NCBI GenBank assembly: GCA_965657935.1
Contig: CBFHQE010000043.1
Span: forward strand, 1-21,494
DNA length: 21,494 nucleotides
Reading direction: 5' to 3'
Source: Maricaulis sp965657935
GTDB lineage: Bacteria; Pseudomonadota; Alphaproteobacteria; Caulobacterales; Maricaulaceae
Translations under genes and position numbers: made by a program
In this document: positions 21,247 to 21,494 of the stretch, piece after piece
Layout of the letters: every line of letters begins with the position of its first letter
Position numbering within the stretch: position 1 is the stretch's first letter
The notes under the pieces: generated by a model
The model's database searches: none
What the model saw: only the letters and a program-made list of their open reading frames with translations
Told to the model about the DNA's origin: nothing

Positions 21247-21494
21247 ATGATAATCAGTGCTTTCGTATCTGGACTTGCGGCGTTGGGCGCCGTTCAGGAC
21301 CCTGGTCTTCCGGTTTTGGAGTCCGGTATTCCGGTGATTTCAGTCACCCAGAATGGCGAGCAAGTCACAAATGGGTGGCGTCTGGTGCCTGAATTGGATC
21401 CGGACATCTATGACGCATCCATCCGCGATGCGGAGTCTGCCGAGATCTGCTTCGTGTCAGACATTGACGAGTTTTGTGCCATGGCGCGCATTGG
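21247..21494 (+). CDS. N-terminal part of an unidentified, probably exported protein
   Basis: 82 codons are visible before the window ends. The start MIISAFVSGLAALGAVQ is a short signal-peptide-like segment with no strong positive charge. An acidic region follows (VPELDPDIYDASIRDAESAEICF) with two Cys spaced 10 apart (about residues 67 and 77). GGGGTAA lies about 8 bases before the ATG. No family recognised. It sits downstream of a GTAAC/GTTAC operator-like array. Confidence 0.65.
   Translation, partial: MIISAFVSGLAALGAVQDPGLPVLESGIPVISVTQNGEQVTNGWRLVPELDPDIYDASIRDAESAEICFVSDIDEFCAMARI

Overview
The window reads as chromosomal core DNA of an alphaproteobacterium, most likely a stalked or marine Caulobacterales/Maricaulales (Hyphomonas/Maricaulis-like) lineage. 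This is an inference from four things: high GC with alphaproteobacterial codon use; a 4S-type SRP RNA directly in front of dnaX; the neighbourhood dnaX-ybaB-recR ... rmuC-def ... fmt-truA ... dapE; and -35 elements such as TTGACG. No transposase, phage gene, CRISPR array, tRNA or rRNA was seen.

Layout. 1-3200: tail of an unidentified gene, a strong terminator, a membrane-anchored c-type cytochrome (minus), a tandem pair of small outer-membrane beta-barrel proteins each with its own terminator, and an AhpD/CMD-like protein. 3200-4450: nudC (minus), divergent from a small unknown gene with a very strong ribosome-binding site. 4450-7370: ffs (SRP RNA), then the dnaX-ybaB-recR replication/repair operon. 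7430-11190: a queuosine-precursor transporter and, on the minus strand, a PQQ-type sugar dehydrogenase, a CelD/FemAB-like N-acyltransferase and a methyltransferase. 11320-13420: rmuC and def. 13420-16770: an autonomous-looking cassette (4-TM protein plus short XRE regulator behind a TGTAAC operator array), a glutathionyl-hydroquinone reductase/pirin pair, and an unknown lipoprotein. 16780-20730: fmt-truA (plus), dapE plus a 5-TM protein (minus), and a cupin. 20730-end: an unknown small protein and a truncated secreted-protein gene behind an operator-like array.

How the genes fit together. ffs, def and fmt serve co-translational targeting and the N-formyl-methionine cycle. dnaX, ybaB, recR and rmuC serve replication and recombinational repair. 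dapE feeds lysine/peptidoglycan synthesis. truA and the YhhQ-like transporter concern tRNA modification. The lineage-specific genes sit as inserts between these conserved blocks.

Most interesting signals: (i) the dyad GTAAC-N6-GTTAC occurs in front of the XRE/membrane cassette and again about 7.7 kb away in front of the last gene, suggesting a small shared regulon; (ii) def and fmt both have promoter-like elements placed so that transcription would start at, or within two bases of, the ATG (leaderless mRNAs); (iii) three convergent gene pairs each share a palindromic stop tetramer (CTAG, CTAG, TTAA), leaving no room for a terminator; (iv) ffs appears to run into dnaX without a terminator. All promoter, operator and leaderless calls were made by eye and need experimental or comparative support.
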